Source of the DNA: JBKHYJ01 sp046565505
Lineage (GTDB): Bacteria > Acidobacteriota > Blastocatellia > UBA7656
NCBI GenBank assembly: GCA_046565505.1
Contig: JBKHYJ010000028.1
Coordinates: 78,354 to 142,353 of the forward strand
Reading direction: 5' to 3'
Length of the DNA stretch: 64,000 nucleotides
Made by a program: the position numbers and the translations under genes. Positions 26,386 to 35,280 of this stretch are shown here, piece after piece (position 1 is the first letter of the stretch; each line of letters begins with the position of its first letter). The notes under the pieces are model-generated. The model was not told where the DNA came from, made no database searches, and saw only the letters and a program-made list of their open reading frames with translations.

Positions 26386-29300
26386 ATGAAACATTTTCCG
26401 GTATCAGATTTGTGTCGATCTATGCTCAGGCGGCTGCGCCCCTCATCCAAATTCGGTCTATACAAGACTAGGTTCGGGCTGGCGGCTTTCTTACTCGTCT
26501 GCTCTCTATTGCTGATCCTTCCTACAGCGTTTCTTTCAGGCGGCGCAGTACAAGGACAAAAAGGGGACCCCGTGCAGAAGGGGGACCCGGTTAAAGTCCC
26601 CGAGATTCATTCCAAGCTAGTGCCTTACTCCTCGTCGGCCGTGGCCTTCATCGAAACCCCGGCGCTGGGGAGTTTAGAGGCCGTGCCGCTGACCCCTGAA
26701 GAGCAAGCGAAGTTCAGGGCCGCGGAAGAAGAGAAAGAGAAGAACGAATCAAACGTCAGAAGAGTCAAACAATTTGACGGCAAGAACGGCGGCTCGTTCA
26801 TCGACCGGACCATCAACAACTCCAAGAAGCCGGTCGGGGTGGCGAACAGCGTTTCCAACCCCATACAGAGCTTCGACGGGCCGGACGCCGACCTGCTCCC
26901 CGGGCTGTTCGGAGGGCGGTTCGCCCCGCCCGACACGAACGCCGCGGTAGGCCCGAACCATGTGGTGATCACCACAAACAGCATGGTGCAGGTGTTCAAC
27001 AAATCCGGCGTGGCGCTGACGCCCGCGGTCAGAATCAGCACGCTGCTCTCCGGCATCAGCAACGCCGCCGACGACGACGGCGACCCGATAGTCGTCTACG
27101 ACTCGCTGGCCGACAGGTGGCTGGTCAGCCAGTTCAACCTGAGATTTACTGCCAACAGCATGCACGAGCACATCGCCATTTCAAAGACGGGCGACCCGAC
27201 CGGCGCGTACTTCGCGTACGACTTCCCGCTCTCGCCCGGCCGGTTCGGCGATTACCCGCACTTCGGCGTGTGGCCGGATGGCTACTACATGTCGACGAAC
27301 GATTTCAACACGTCGGGCACGGCCTTCCTGGGCGCGGGCTTCTACGCCTTCGAGCGCGTGAAGATGCTCGCGGGCGACCCGACGGCCAAGATCATCGGGT
27401 TTAACACGCCCACGCCGAGCGATGGCGGTCTGCTGCCGACCAACCTGCAGGGCTTTACGCCCCCGCCCGCCGGCACCCCGAATATTTTCGGCGAGTGGTT
27501 CGACTCCCCGCCGGTCTTCCGCGGGTTCGAGTTCCGGCCGAACTACACGAACCCCATAGCGTCGACCCTCACGCAGAGGGCCGACATCCCCATAGGCGCG
27601 TTCGACGCGCGCTCTCCGGCGAGCAGGTCCGTCATAGACCAGCCGGCGCCCGGCGAAGGGTTAGATTCGATCAGTGACCGCCTCATGCATGCGATGAACT
27701 TCCGCGTGCTGCCCGGCGGCGTGCAGTCTTACGTTCTCAACTGGACGGTCAACGTCAGCGGCGTGAACCCGACGACGGCCGCCACTTATCAGGGCGGCAT
27801 CCGCTGGCTGGAGCTGCGGCGCAACGCGGGCACGGGCGCCATCACGGTCAACCAGGAGGCCACGTACGCCCCCGGTTCCGGCAACGGCACGGGCCGTAAC
27901 CTCTGGATGGGTAGCGTCGCTCAGGACGGCGAAGGCAACATCGGCCTGGCCGCGAACGCGACTGCCCCGGGACCCTCCCCGGCCCCGCTCAACCCGACAG
28001 TAATCTACACGGGACGCCTGGCCGGCGACCCGGTTAACACGCTTCCTCAGGGCGAAATCGACGCCCTGGCGAGCGTCACCAAAGGCGTGCAGACCTCGAC
28101 GAGCAACCGCTGGGGAGACTACAGCTCGCTGTTCGTGGACCCGGCCGACGAGTGCACATTCTGGGGCGCTTTTGAATACGTCGATTCGCCGACCGCGACC
28201 TTCGACTGGAACACGCGAGTCATCAGCTTTAAAGTCAATCCCGCATGCGTGACGGCGCCCAAGGGGGCCTTCTCCGGCGTCATCACCAACTGCGTGACGG
28301 GCCAGCCGATTCAGAACGCGATAGTCGAGACGACCGACGGCTTCCTCAGGACCACCGACGCCTCCGGGAACTACACGATCAACGCATCCCCGGGAACCTA
28401 TGCGGTGAAGGTATCGAAGCCGGGCTCGGGCTTCAACACCGTCAATGGGAACGTCACTGTCACCAACGGCGGGAACGCCGTCTTCAACGCATGCCTGCAA
28501 CCGACGGCCATAATCGCTTCGGCCGGCGCGACAATCGTTTCCGAGAGCTGCACGCCCGCCAACGGGGCGGTCGATCCGGGCGAGACCGTTACGGTCAGCT
28601 TCTGCGTTCAGAACACGGGCGGACTCGACACGACCAACCTCGTAGGCACGCTGCAAAGCACGGGCGGCGTCACGAGCCCGAGCGGCCCGCAGAGCTACGG
28701 CGTCGTAGTGGCCGGCGGCCCCCCCGTTTGCAGGAACTTCACGTTCACGGCGGCGGGCGCCTGCGGATCAACCATCACCGCCTCCATCCAGATGCAGGAT
28801 GGCGCGACGGACCTCGGCACCTTGACCTACACATTCACACTCGGCACGCTGAAGAGCGCGCTGAGCCAGAACTTCGACGGCGTGACCGTGCCCAACCTGC
28901 CCGCGGGCTGGACCGCGACGCAAGGCGTCAATTCGACAGGGGCCCCGCTGTGGGTAACGTCGAACTCAGGCACGCCGACGCCGGTCGCAGACACGGCGCC
29001 GAACTCCATATTCACGCCGGACCCCAACAACCTGCTCGATAACCGTATTGATACGCCTCCGATAGCTATCACGACGGCTACGGCGCAGTTGACCTTCAGG
29101 CACAACTTCAACCTCGAAAGCACGTTCGATGGCGGCGTGATTGAAATCTCGAACCCGGCCGTTAACGCCGGCGCGTTCCAGGACATCATTACGGCGGGCG
29201 GCAGCTTCGTCGCCGGCACGCAGGCTTACAACGGGACGATAAGCGTCAACTTCGGCAGCCCGATAGCCGGCCGCCAGGCGTTCACCGGGAACTCAGCCGG

Positions 29301-31023
29301 ATTCGTCACGACCTCCATCAACCTGCCCGCCACGGCGGCCGGTCAGAGCGTCGTTATACGGTTCCGCATGGGGGCCGATAGCAGCGTCTCGGCCGTGGGC
29401 TGGAGAGTGGACACCGTCAATATTACAGACGGCTTCCAGTGCTGCACGAGTTCAGCCGTTCCTTGCTCGGAGAACTTCGACAGCGTCACCGCGCCCGCCC
29501 TGCCAACGGGCTGGACGGCAACGACTGCCACTGACTGCGCCAACTCTAACCCGTGGGCCACGGTCAGCACGACGAGCGACACTCCGCCGAACTCCGCCTT
29601 CGTCAACGACCCGAACTGCATCTCTGACGAAAGGCTAGACTCGAAGCCATTCCCGATAGTCTCAGCGTCGGCCGTGTTGACATTCCGCAGGAATAACAAC
29701 CTCGAATCGGGATTCGACGGCATGGTGTTAGAGATTTCAATCGGCGGCGGGGCGTTCCAGGACATTCTCGCCGCGGGCGGCACGTTCGGTACGGGCGGCT
29801 ACAACGGGACGATAAGCGTCAACTTCGGCAGCCCGATAGCCGGCCGCCAGGCGTGGACCGGGAACTCAGGCGGATTCGTCACGACTACCGTGAACCTGCC
29901 TGCTTCCGCCAACGGCCAAAGCATCGTCTTGAGATGGCGGCGGGCGAGCGATTCGAGCGTCAGCGGCGTGGGGGCCTTCATCGACACGATCTCGATCACG
30001 GGCTCTAACTGCGGCGGCGCTGCTTGCACCATCACCTGCCCGGCCAACGTCACGGTGTCGAACGACCCGAACCAGTGCGGCGCTGTCGTCAACTACCCCG
30101 CGCCGTCTACAACAGGGACCTGCGGCACGGTGACCTGCTCGCCGGCCTCGGGCTCATTCTTCCCGAAGGGCACTACGACCGTAACCTGCACGACGAGTTC
30201 CGGCCCGAGCTGCTCATTCACAATAACGGTCAACGACACGCAGCCGCCTTCGATCACCTGCCCGGCCAACGTCACGGTGTCGAACGACCCGAACCAGTGC
30301 GGCGCTGTCGTCAACTACCCCGCGCCGACCGTCTCGGATAACTGCCCCGGCGTGGGCACGCCTGTTTGCTCTCCCGCTTCAGGCTCGTTCTTCCCGAAGG
30401 GCACGACCACCGTCACCTGCAACGTGGCGGATTCGTCGGGCAACACGGCCAGTTGCTCGTTCACAATAACAGTCAATGACACGCAGCCGCCTTCGATCAC
30501 CTGCCCGGCCAACGTCACGGCAATCACCGATCAAAACGTCTGCCCGAGCCCTGGCTGCACAACGGTCACGTTCCCGAACCCGACGGCCAGCGACAACTGC
30601 CCGGGGGTCACCGTGGCATGCGTGCCGCCTTCAGGCGGGTGCTTCAACGTCGGTGTGACGACCGTGACCTGCACGGCGACCGATACGTCGGGCAACACGG
30701 CGACATGCAGCTTCACGGTGTCGACCTTCGACGTGGCGGTGCAGGACGATGCCAATCCCGCGACGATACTGCTGTGGAACTCGCAGACGGGCCAGTACAG
30801 GTTCTGCTGCGGCGGCACGACCTTCACGGGAGTCGGTAAGTCGACAATACAGGGCTGTGTTTACAGCTTGCAGGCCAGCCCGGTCGATAGAAGAGTGGTC
30901 GGCAGGGTCGACAAGGCCGTGCACAGTGGCAGCGCGAGCCTGCAAAGCCCGCCGGGCACAAACCGATGCACGATCACGGACAGGGATACGAGGAACGATA
31001 CGAACCTGACTCAGTGTCAGTGA
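26386..31023 (+). CDS. Large secreted surface protein with carboxypeptidase-regulatory-like, jelly-roll and three HYR domains
   Basis: 1545 residues. A long signal peptide has a basic n-region of 30 residues and a hydrophobic core at 31-50. The order is: N-terminal propeller-like domain (about 150-620; DTNAAVGPNHVV, DPIVVYDSLADRWLVS); carboxypeptidase-regulatory-like domain (about 623-705); beta-sandwich (about 710-820); two homologous jelly-roll modules starting QNFDGVT/ENFDSVT (about 825-1015 and 1025-1205); three HYR modules (about 1213-1285, 1288-1366, 1368-1447); and a Cys-containing tail. HYR modules are Ig-like adhesion folds of extracellular proteins, so an adhesin or matrix role is plausible. 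No sortase, LPXTG or PorSS tail is obvious. Own promoter and terminator make it monocistronic. Confidence 0.88.
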   Translation: MKHFPVSDLCRSMLRRLRPSSKFGLYKTRFGLAAFLLVCSLLLILPTAFLSGGAVQGQKGDPVQKGDPVKVPEIHSKLVPYSSSAVAFIETPALGSLEAVPLTPEEQAKFRAAEEEKEKNESNVRRVKQFDGKNGGSFIDRTINNSKKPVGVANSVSNPIQSFDGPDADLLPGLFGGRFAPPDTNAAVGPNHVVITTNSMVQVFNKSGVALTPAVRISTLLSGISNAADDDGDPIVVYDSLADRWLVSQFNLRFTANSMHEHIAISKTGDPTGAYFAYDFPLSPGRFGDYPHFGVWPDGYYMSTNDFNTSGTAFLGAGFYAFERVKMLAGDPTAKIIGFNTPTPSDGGLLPTNLQGFTPPPAGTPNIFGEWFDSPPVFRGFEFRPNYTNPIASTLTQRADIPIGAFDARSPASRSVIDQPAPGEGLDSISDRLMHAMNFRVLPGGVQSYVLNWTVNVSGVNPTTAATYQGGIRWLELRRNAGTGAITVNQEATYAPGSGNGTGRNLWMGSVAQDGEGNIGLAANATAPGPSPAPLNPTVIYTGRLAGDPVNTLPQGEIDALASVTKGVQTSTSNRWGDYSSLFVDPADECTFWGAFEYVDSPTATFDWNTRVISFKVNPACVTAPKGAFSGVITNCVTGQPIQNAIVETTDGFLRTTDASGNYTINASPGTYAVKVSKPGSGFNTVNGNVTVTNGGNAVFNACLQPTAIIASAGATIVSESCTPANGAVDPGETVTVSFCVQNTGGLDTTNLVGTLQSTGGVTSPSGPQSYGVVVAGGPPVCRNFTFTAAGACGSTITASIQMQDGATDLGTLTYTFTLGTLKSALSQNFDGVTVPNLPAGWTATQGVNSTGAPLWVTSNSGTPTPVADTAPNSIFTPDPNNLLDNRIDTPPIAITTATAQLTFRHNFNLESTFDGGVIEISNPAVNAGAFQDIITAGGSFVAGTQAYNGTISVNFGSPIAGRQAFTGNSAGFVTTSINLPATAAGQSVVIRFRMGADSSVSAVGWRVDTVNITDGFQCCTSSAVPCSENFDSVTAPALPTGWTATTATDCANSNPWATVSTTSDTPPNSAFVNDPNCISDERLDSKPFPIVSASAVLTFRRNNNLESGFDGMVLEISIGGGAFQDILAAGGTFGTGGYNGTISVNFGSPIAGRQAWTGNSGGFVTTTVNLPASANGQSIVLRWRRASDSSVSGVGAFIDTISITGSNCGGAACTITCPANVTVSNDPNQCGAVVNYPAPSTTGTCGTVTCSPASGSFFPKGTTTVTCTTSSGPSCSFTITVNDTQPPSITCPANVTVSNDPNQCGAVVNYPAPTVSDNCPGVGTPVCSPASGSFFPKGTTTVTCNVADSSGNTASCSFTITVNDTQPPSITCPANVTAITDQNVCPSPGCTTVTFPNPTASDNCPGVTVACVPPSGGCFNVGVTTVTCTATDTSGNTATCSFTVSTFDVAVQDDANPATILLWNSQTGQYRFCCGGTTFTGVGKSTIQGCVYSLQASPVDRRVVGRVDKAVHSGSASLQSPPGTNRCTITDRDTRNDTNLTQCQ
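29227..29854 (+). repeat. 55-bp direct repeat within jelly-roll modules
   Basis: Identical 55-base blocks at 29227-29281 and 29800-29854 code the same YNGTISVNFGSPIAGRQA stretch in the two jelly-roll modules. Identity at third codon positions shows recent duplication or gene conversion. Confidence 0.85.
30031..30327 (+). repeat. 75-bp direct repeat within HYR modules
   Basis: Identical 75-base blocks at 30031-30105 and 30253-30327 (222 bp apart) begin ATCACCTGCCCGGCC. Their first part recurs again near 30495 at the start of the third HYR module. They code the ITCPANVTVSNDPNQCGAVV region of each module. Confidence 0.9.
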
Positions 31024-31070
31024 TTCTTTTCAGACGCCGCGCCGGATTTGAACCGGCGCGCTAACCTGAA

Positions 31071-31102
31071 GGGCCGGGCGCGTGGGCGCCCGGCCCTTTT
31101 TT
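31071..31102 (+). terminator. Intrinsic terminator after the surface-protein gene
   Basis: A perfect 11-bp stem (GGGCCGGGCGC at 31071-31081 with its complement at 31086-31096), a 4-nt loop and six T (31097-31102). A second hairpin (GCGCCGG/CCGGCGC with a 7-nt loop) lies just upstream at about 31039-31059. Confidence 0.92.
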
Positions 31103-31154
31103 CGCCGCCCATGCGTCCGCCGGTCATGGCGGACGCGGCGGCGCGGGAGGCCCG

Positions 31155-32006
31155 TCATTCGGCGTTCACTATCGCGTCGGCTATGCGGGCGACTTCGACC
31201 ATTTCTCTCACGTCATGCACGCGGGCTATGTGCGCCCCGCGGGCTATACCGACAGCGACCGACCCGGCAGTGCCCATCAGCCTGTCGCTTCCGGGGCGCT
31301 CGCTCAGCCTGCCTATGAAGCTCTTACGCGAAGTCCCGATCATCAGCGGCAGGTCGAAAGAGTTGAATCTATCCAGGTGATTGAGTATCGAGAGGTTCTG
31401 TCCGAGCGTTTTCCCAAAGCCTATTCCAGGGTCAAGTATCAACTGTTCGCGCCGCACGCCACTGCCCTCCGCGGCACGGATGGCTGCGCCGAGGTCGGCC
31501 TCTATCTCCGCGAATATGTCCGGGCTCGGCTCGACCTGCTGCATGGTCGTGGGGTCGCCGCGCATGTGCATCAGCACGAGCGCCGCGCCCGAGCGCGCAG
31601 CCAGATCCGCCATGCGTGGGTCGAACCTCAGCGCGCTCACGTCGTTGATGATGCTCGCGCCAGAGTCTAAGGCGACGCGTGCGACCTCGCTCTTATAGGT
31701 GTCGATGCTTAAGGGCACGCGGAGCCGGCCGGCGAGCGCGCGCAGAACGGGGGTGACGCGCGCCAGCTCCTCTTCGGCCGTGAGCGCCGTCGCGGAGGGG
31801 CGGGTCGATTCGCCCCCGACTTCGATTATGTCTGCCCCCTGGGCCTCCATCTCGAGCGCGCGCTCGACGGCCCTCGCCGGGTCGAAATTCAGGCCGCCGT
31901 CGGAGAACGAGTCGGGGGTGACGTTCACTACGCCTACGATGGCGGTGCGGCGGCCCAGCATGACTCGGCGTCCATCCGGCAGATTCATCTGAAATGGTCT
32001 TCTCAT
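31155..32006 (-). CDS. folP: Dihydropteroate synthase
   Basis: 283 residues from the ATG at 32006; the frame is open 40 codons upstream, but those are not conserved-looking and run into the cysE upstream region. It makes dihydropteroate from 6-hydroxymethyl-dihydropterin diphosphate and p-aminobenzoate in folate synthesis. All DHPS motifs are present: VVNVTPDSFSDGG, GGESTRP, IDTYK, INDVSAL, DPGIGFGK, IGTSRKSFIG and a C-terminal RVHDV. Length is normal. It stands alone without other folate genes, divergent from cysE and convergent with the surface-protein gene. Confidence 0.95.
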   Translation of the reverse strand: MRRPFQMNLPDGRRVMLGRRTAIVGVVNVTPDSFSDGGLNFDPARAVERALEMEAQGADIIEVGGESTRPSATALTAEEELARVTPVLRALAGRLRVPLSIDTYKSEVARVALDSGASIINDVSALRFDPRMADLAARSGAALVLMHMRGDPTTMQQVEPSPDIFAEIEADLGAAIRAAEGSGVRREQLILDPGIGFGKTLGQNLSILNHLDRFNSFDLPLMIGTSRKSFIGRLSERPGSDRLMGTAGSVAVGIARGAHIARVHDVREMVEVARIADAIVNAE

Positions 32007-32139
32007 CGCGTGAAGGCTAACCGCGCGCCCGCGATTTTCGCAAGCGGTTTCAGGCCGGATCAAAAGCCGGTTGACTTTAGCAGGGCTTGGTATCAACATA
32101 ACTTTTGTCTTTTCAAAGCCGGTCAAGTGGGGGACTTAC

Positions 32140-33084
32140 ATGGAAAAGCTGAACATCACAGCGCGGCAGAATAAACTGGCGACCATCATGGAGCGCGTGG
32201 CCGCCTCTTATGACGAGGCCCGCCCTAAAATACATCACCTGGACCGCATGCCTTTGCCCTCGCGCGAGGACGCGGCGGCCATTATGGAGGCCATTGAAGA
32301 AGTGATCTACCCGGGCTATTACAGCGCGGGCGGCGTCACGCACCAGGGGATAATTTACCGCGTTCAGGAGCGCATCGGGTGGCTGTTTGAACACCTGCGG
32401 GACCAGATATCAAAAGGCTTCCGGCACATGAAGGAGCTTGATGGCGAGCTGTCGCGTTCGTCGGACGCGATGGCCGAAGAGTGCGCTTACGCGTTCCTGG
32501 AGTCGCTCCCGCGAATCCGTCGCATGCTGGCGATAGATATTCAGGCCGCCTACGATGGCGACCCGGCCGCGCACTGCATCGACGAAATAATCCTGAGCTA
32601 CCCGGCGGCCTACGCGATCACGGCCTACCGGGTCGCCCACGAGCTTCACGTGGCCGGCGTGCCGCTCCTGCCAAGGATGCTGACGGAGCTAGCGCACTCG
32701 CGCACGGGGATCGACATACACCCCGGCGCTGAGATCGGCGAGAGCTTTTTCATAGATCATGGGACAGGTGTGGTGATAGGCGAGACGACCGTCATAGGCA
32801 ACCGGGTCAAGCTGTACCAGGGCGTGACTCTGGGCGCGCTGTCATTCCCGAAGGACGAGACGGGCCGCCTGATCCGCGGCCGAAAACGTCATCCGACTAT
32901 AGAGGACAACGTGGTGATTTACGCGGGCGCGACCATACTCGGCGGCGAAACGATAATCGGCGAAGGCAGCGTCATAGGTGGCAACGTCTGGTTAACCGAA
33001 TCGGTCCCCACTGGCTCGCGGGTGGCCCAGGCTGAGCCTAAGCCGCGCTTCCTGACCCCCAACGAGCAGCTCCAAGAGGTCTGA
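32140..33084 (+). CDS. cysE: Serine O-acetyltransferase
   Basis: 314 residues from the ATG at 32140, with GGGGG 7 nt upstream; a TTG 23 codons earlier is in frame but lacks support. It acetylates L-serine with acetyl-CoA, the first step of cysteine synthesis. The N-terminal helical region (about 1-170) is longer than in enteric CysE. The left-handed beta-helix follows, with HPGAEIGESFFIDHGTGVVIGET (active-site His/Asp; about residues 196-218), KLYQGVTLGALS and GRKRHPTIEDNVVIYAGATILGG. The C-terminus lacks the terminal Ile tail that binds cysteine synthase in E. coli. A TTGACT-like -35 at 32071 may serve it, but the -10 is weak. Confidence 0.93.
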   Translation: MEKLNITARQNKLATIMERVAASYDEARPKIHHLDRMPLPSREDAAAIMEAIEEVIYPGYYSAGGVTHQGIIYRVQERIGWLFEHLRDQISKGFRHMKELDGELSRSSDAMAEECAYAFLESLPRIRRMLAIDIQAAYDGDPAAHCIDEIILSYPAAYAITAYRVAHELHVAGVPLLPRMLTELAHSRTGIDIHPGAEIGESFFIDHGTGVVIGETTVIGNRVKLYQGVTLGALSFPKDETGRLIRGRKRHPTIEDNVVIYAGATILGGETIIGEGSVIGGNVWLTESVPTGSRVAQAEPKPRFLTPNEQLQEV

Positions 33085-33220
33085 CAGGATTTTGCCACCC
33101 CGAATCAGTTACCGGCAATCAGCCATCTGTAAAAAAGCCGTCGAAGGCCGTCAAAGGGCCGCGCGAGGGCGACCGACGAGTGAATTCTGACTGACTACCC
33201 ATGACTGATGACGACCGACG

Positions 33221-35257
33221 ATGACCAACTTTGAAGAGTTGTTATCACTGGCTAATCTGGCGGGCCTCGAAGCAATAATCAGTCGCACGCCGTTGCATGG
33301 CGCGAGCACGGACGGGGCCCCGGCCGGAGCCGGGGACGCGCGACCATTTTCAGTGTGTGTCGCCGCAATGCCGCATGACGCGACGGATAGGTTCCGCCCA
33401 TTCAACGCCAAAAGCTATCGCGGGCGAGGCACGGTTGAGAGTGACGTTTTGACACTCCGAGAGGCGGCGCGCGCACTCGCGCCTGATGGGCTGATGTTCG
33501 TCTATGGGCTCCCGTGCCTCCTGGCCCATTTCGCCGCGGGTTTATCAGACGAGCTGACGCTCAGGTATTGGGTCGCGGTCCGCACTATGACTCGCGCGAA
33601 ACCCGGCGGGCTTAGGCCGGAGCACACGGGGCTACTAATTCTGTCGAGGCCGGGCGCGGGCCTGAACAGAGTCAGGATAGCTCATGCCGAATGCCGAAGC
33701 TGCGGCCAGCCCTTGAAAGACTGGGGCGGAAAATCTCACCTCAGGCACCCCGGAGGCGTGGCGCTCTCTGACGTGTGGATGGACATGGTCGTCGATCCCG
33801 ACGACCGTCTGCCTCCTGAAGTGTTCGAGCGCATTCTTCAACTCTGCTCGGGCAAGGGCCGCTCAAGGCTGCTGGTGCTAGTCCCGGACGAGCCCGCGCC
33901 TCTTCGACTACCGCACCATCATGATGGCGCGCGCGTACTCGCCTTCAATCCGCTGAAATGGAAGGCGCAGGATGAATGTCATGTTAAAGACCGCCCGATG
34001 CCCCGGGGCCTGGTAGATGCGCTGCACAAGGGGCCATGCCTGGACGTGCTGAGGGTGATACCGTCGGAGACCGTTGACCTCGCATTCGCCGACCCGCCGT
34101 TCAATTTAACGAAGAATTACAACGGCTATTCCGACGACAAAAGCGAGCGGGATTACGTGGGGTGGTGCAAGCGATGGCTCGTGGAGTACGAGCGCGTGCT
34201 GAGGCCGGGCGGCGCGATGTTCATACTCAACCTGCCCAGGTGGTCGGCGCTGCTGGCGGATTTTTTGTGCAGGTCGGGCAAGCTGTACCTACAGAACTGG
34301 ATCGTGTGGAACTCGCTGCCGGAGCCTAAGGGCGTGCTGATGCCGGCGCATTACGCGTTGCTTTATTTCACGAAGGGCGAGGAGGGCGCGCGGTTTAACT
34401 ACTGCTCTATGGAGAATGGGTGGGAGCCATTCGACGAGGCGGTCTTCCCCCCGGACCGCGCAGACGTTTGCCAGCGGCGCGCCTGCGTCAGGAAACGTCG
34501 GGCGTCAGGCAGGACATGGCGCGGCGAGCTGACGGACGTATGGCACGACATACACAGGGAGCGGCGGAAGAAAGGAGCATCTCAGCCGCGGGCCCATCCT
34601 TGCGTGACGCCGGAAAGGCTTATAGACCGCGTCATCAGGCTCACTACCGACCCGGGCAATATCGTGCTTGACGCTTTCGCCGGGACGGGGACGACGGCGA
34701 TGGTCGCGCGCAGGCTGGGCAGGCGATTCATAGCGATTGAGCAAGACGATGGTTACCTAGGCGTCGCTAATCGGAGGGTGACTGAGTACAGAACAAGGGA
34801 GCGAGTCGCCCCCCCCCGCATGACGCGAAGGCGAGTCTCCAAACGCGCGCTTCAAATCGAGCTTCAAAGGCTCGCGCTCGCGCTGGGCCGCCTGCCGACG
34901 AAAGCGGACGTGGCGATTTTATCGAGGTACAAGCTCGGCGCGTTTGAGGATGCGTTCGATTCGTGGGGCGAAGCCCTGAAAGCCGCAAAGACTGTGGCCG
35001 GGGCCGCGGCGAGTCAGGCTCATGGCTACCCCGAAGGGGAGCAGCTCGAAATATTCGAGTCGGCACAAATGGGTTTAACGCGAGAGACAGGCCGGGCCGT
35101 ACGGGCGTCCTTATCAGCGAATCAGGGCCGCCGAGCGGTGGCCGCCACAACGCCCGAGTCGAATCAACAGTCGATGGGCGACGAGGGGGCCGACCATGCC
35201 CGCGAGCCTGGTTGTACGCGGGAGGCGGGCAGGGCTTCGGGCCGCCTTGCGACTTGA
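33221..35257 (+). CDS. Beta-class DNA methyltransferase with degenerate N-terminal copy and C-terminal homing-endonuclease-associated repeat
   Basis: 678 residues. The active domain lies at about 255-525: motif IV DPPF at ~291 (N6-adenine or N4-cytosine type), then motif I DAFAGTGTT at ~484, the order of beta-class enzymes. The N-terminal 230 residues resemble a second methyltransferase copy (ALAPDGLMFVYGLP, a CRSCGQPLKDWGGKSHLRHP zinc-like element at ~158, LPPEVFERILQL), but catalytic motif IV is replaced by AAMPHD and the SAM-binding motif I is gone. Residues ~543-588 (ELQRLALALGRLPTKAD, DSWGEALKAAK) match the homing-endonuclease-associated repeat. The remaining tail is low-complexity. No restriction enzyme is adjacent, so it is an orphan or regulatory methyltransferase. 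Confidence 0.85.
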   Translation: MTNFEELLSLANLAGLEAIISRTPLHGASTDGAPAGAGDARPFSVCVAAMPHDATDRFRPFNAKSYRGRGTVESDVLTLREAARALAPDGLMFVYGLPCLLAHFAAGLSDELTLRYWVAVRTMTRAKPGGLRPEHTGLLILSRPGAGLNRVRIAHAECRSCGQPLKDWGGKSHLRHPGGVALSDVWMDMVVDPDDRLPPEVFERILQLCSGKGRSRLLVLVPDEPAPLRLPHHHDGARVLAFNPLKWKAQDECHVKDRPMPRGLVDALHKGPCLDVLRVIPSETVDLAFADPPFNLTKNYNGYSDDKSERDYVGWCKRWLVEYERVLRPGGAMFILNLPRWSALLADFLCRSGKLYLQNWIVWNSLPEPKGVLMPAHYALLYFTKGEEGARFNYCSMENGWEPFDEAVFPPDRADVCQRRACVRKRRASGRTWRGELTDVWHDIHRERRKKGASQPRAHPCVTPERLIDRVIRLTTDPGNIVLDAFAGTGTTAMVARRLGRRFIAIEQDDGYLGVANRRVTEYRTRERVAPPRMTRRRVSKRALQIELQRLALALGRLPTKADVAILSRYKLGAFEDAFDSWGEALKAAKTVAGAAASQAHGYPEGEQLEIFESAQMGLTRETGRAVRASLSANQGRRAVAATTPESNQQSMGDEGADHAREPGCTREAGRASGRLAT

Positions 35258-35280
35258 TGGGCCAAGTTAAAGGAGGCCGG

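Noticed and set aside
27661..28656. 331-codon minus-strand frame within the HYR-protein gene
   Set aside because: High-GC antisense frame, Arg/Gly/Val-rich, without start signals or family likeness.
31035..31060. tRNA T-arm-like hairpin (GCCGG-TTCAAAT-CCGGC on the minus strand), possibly a tRNA or attachment-site fragment
   Set aside because: No matching acceptor, D or anticodon arm is found in the next 80 nt; it is better explained as an extra hairpin before the terminator.
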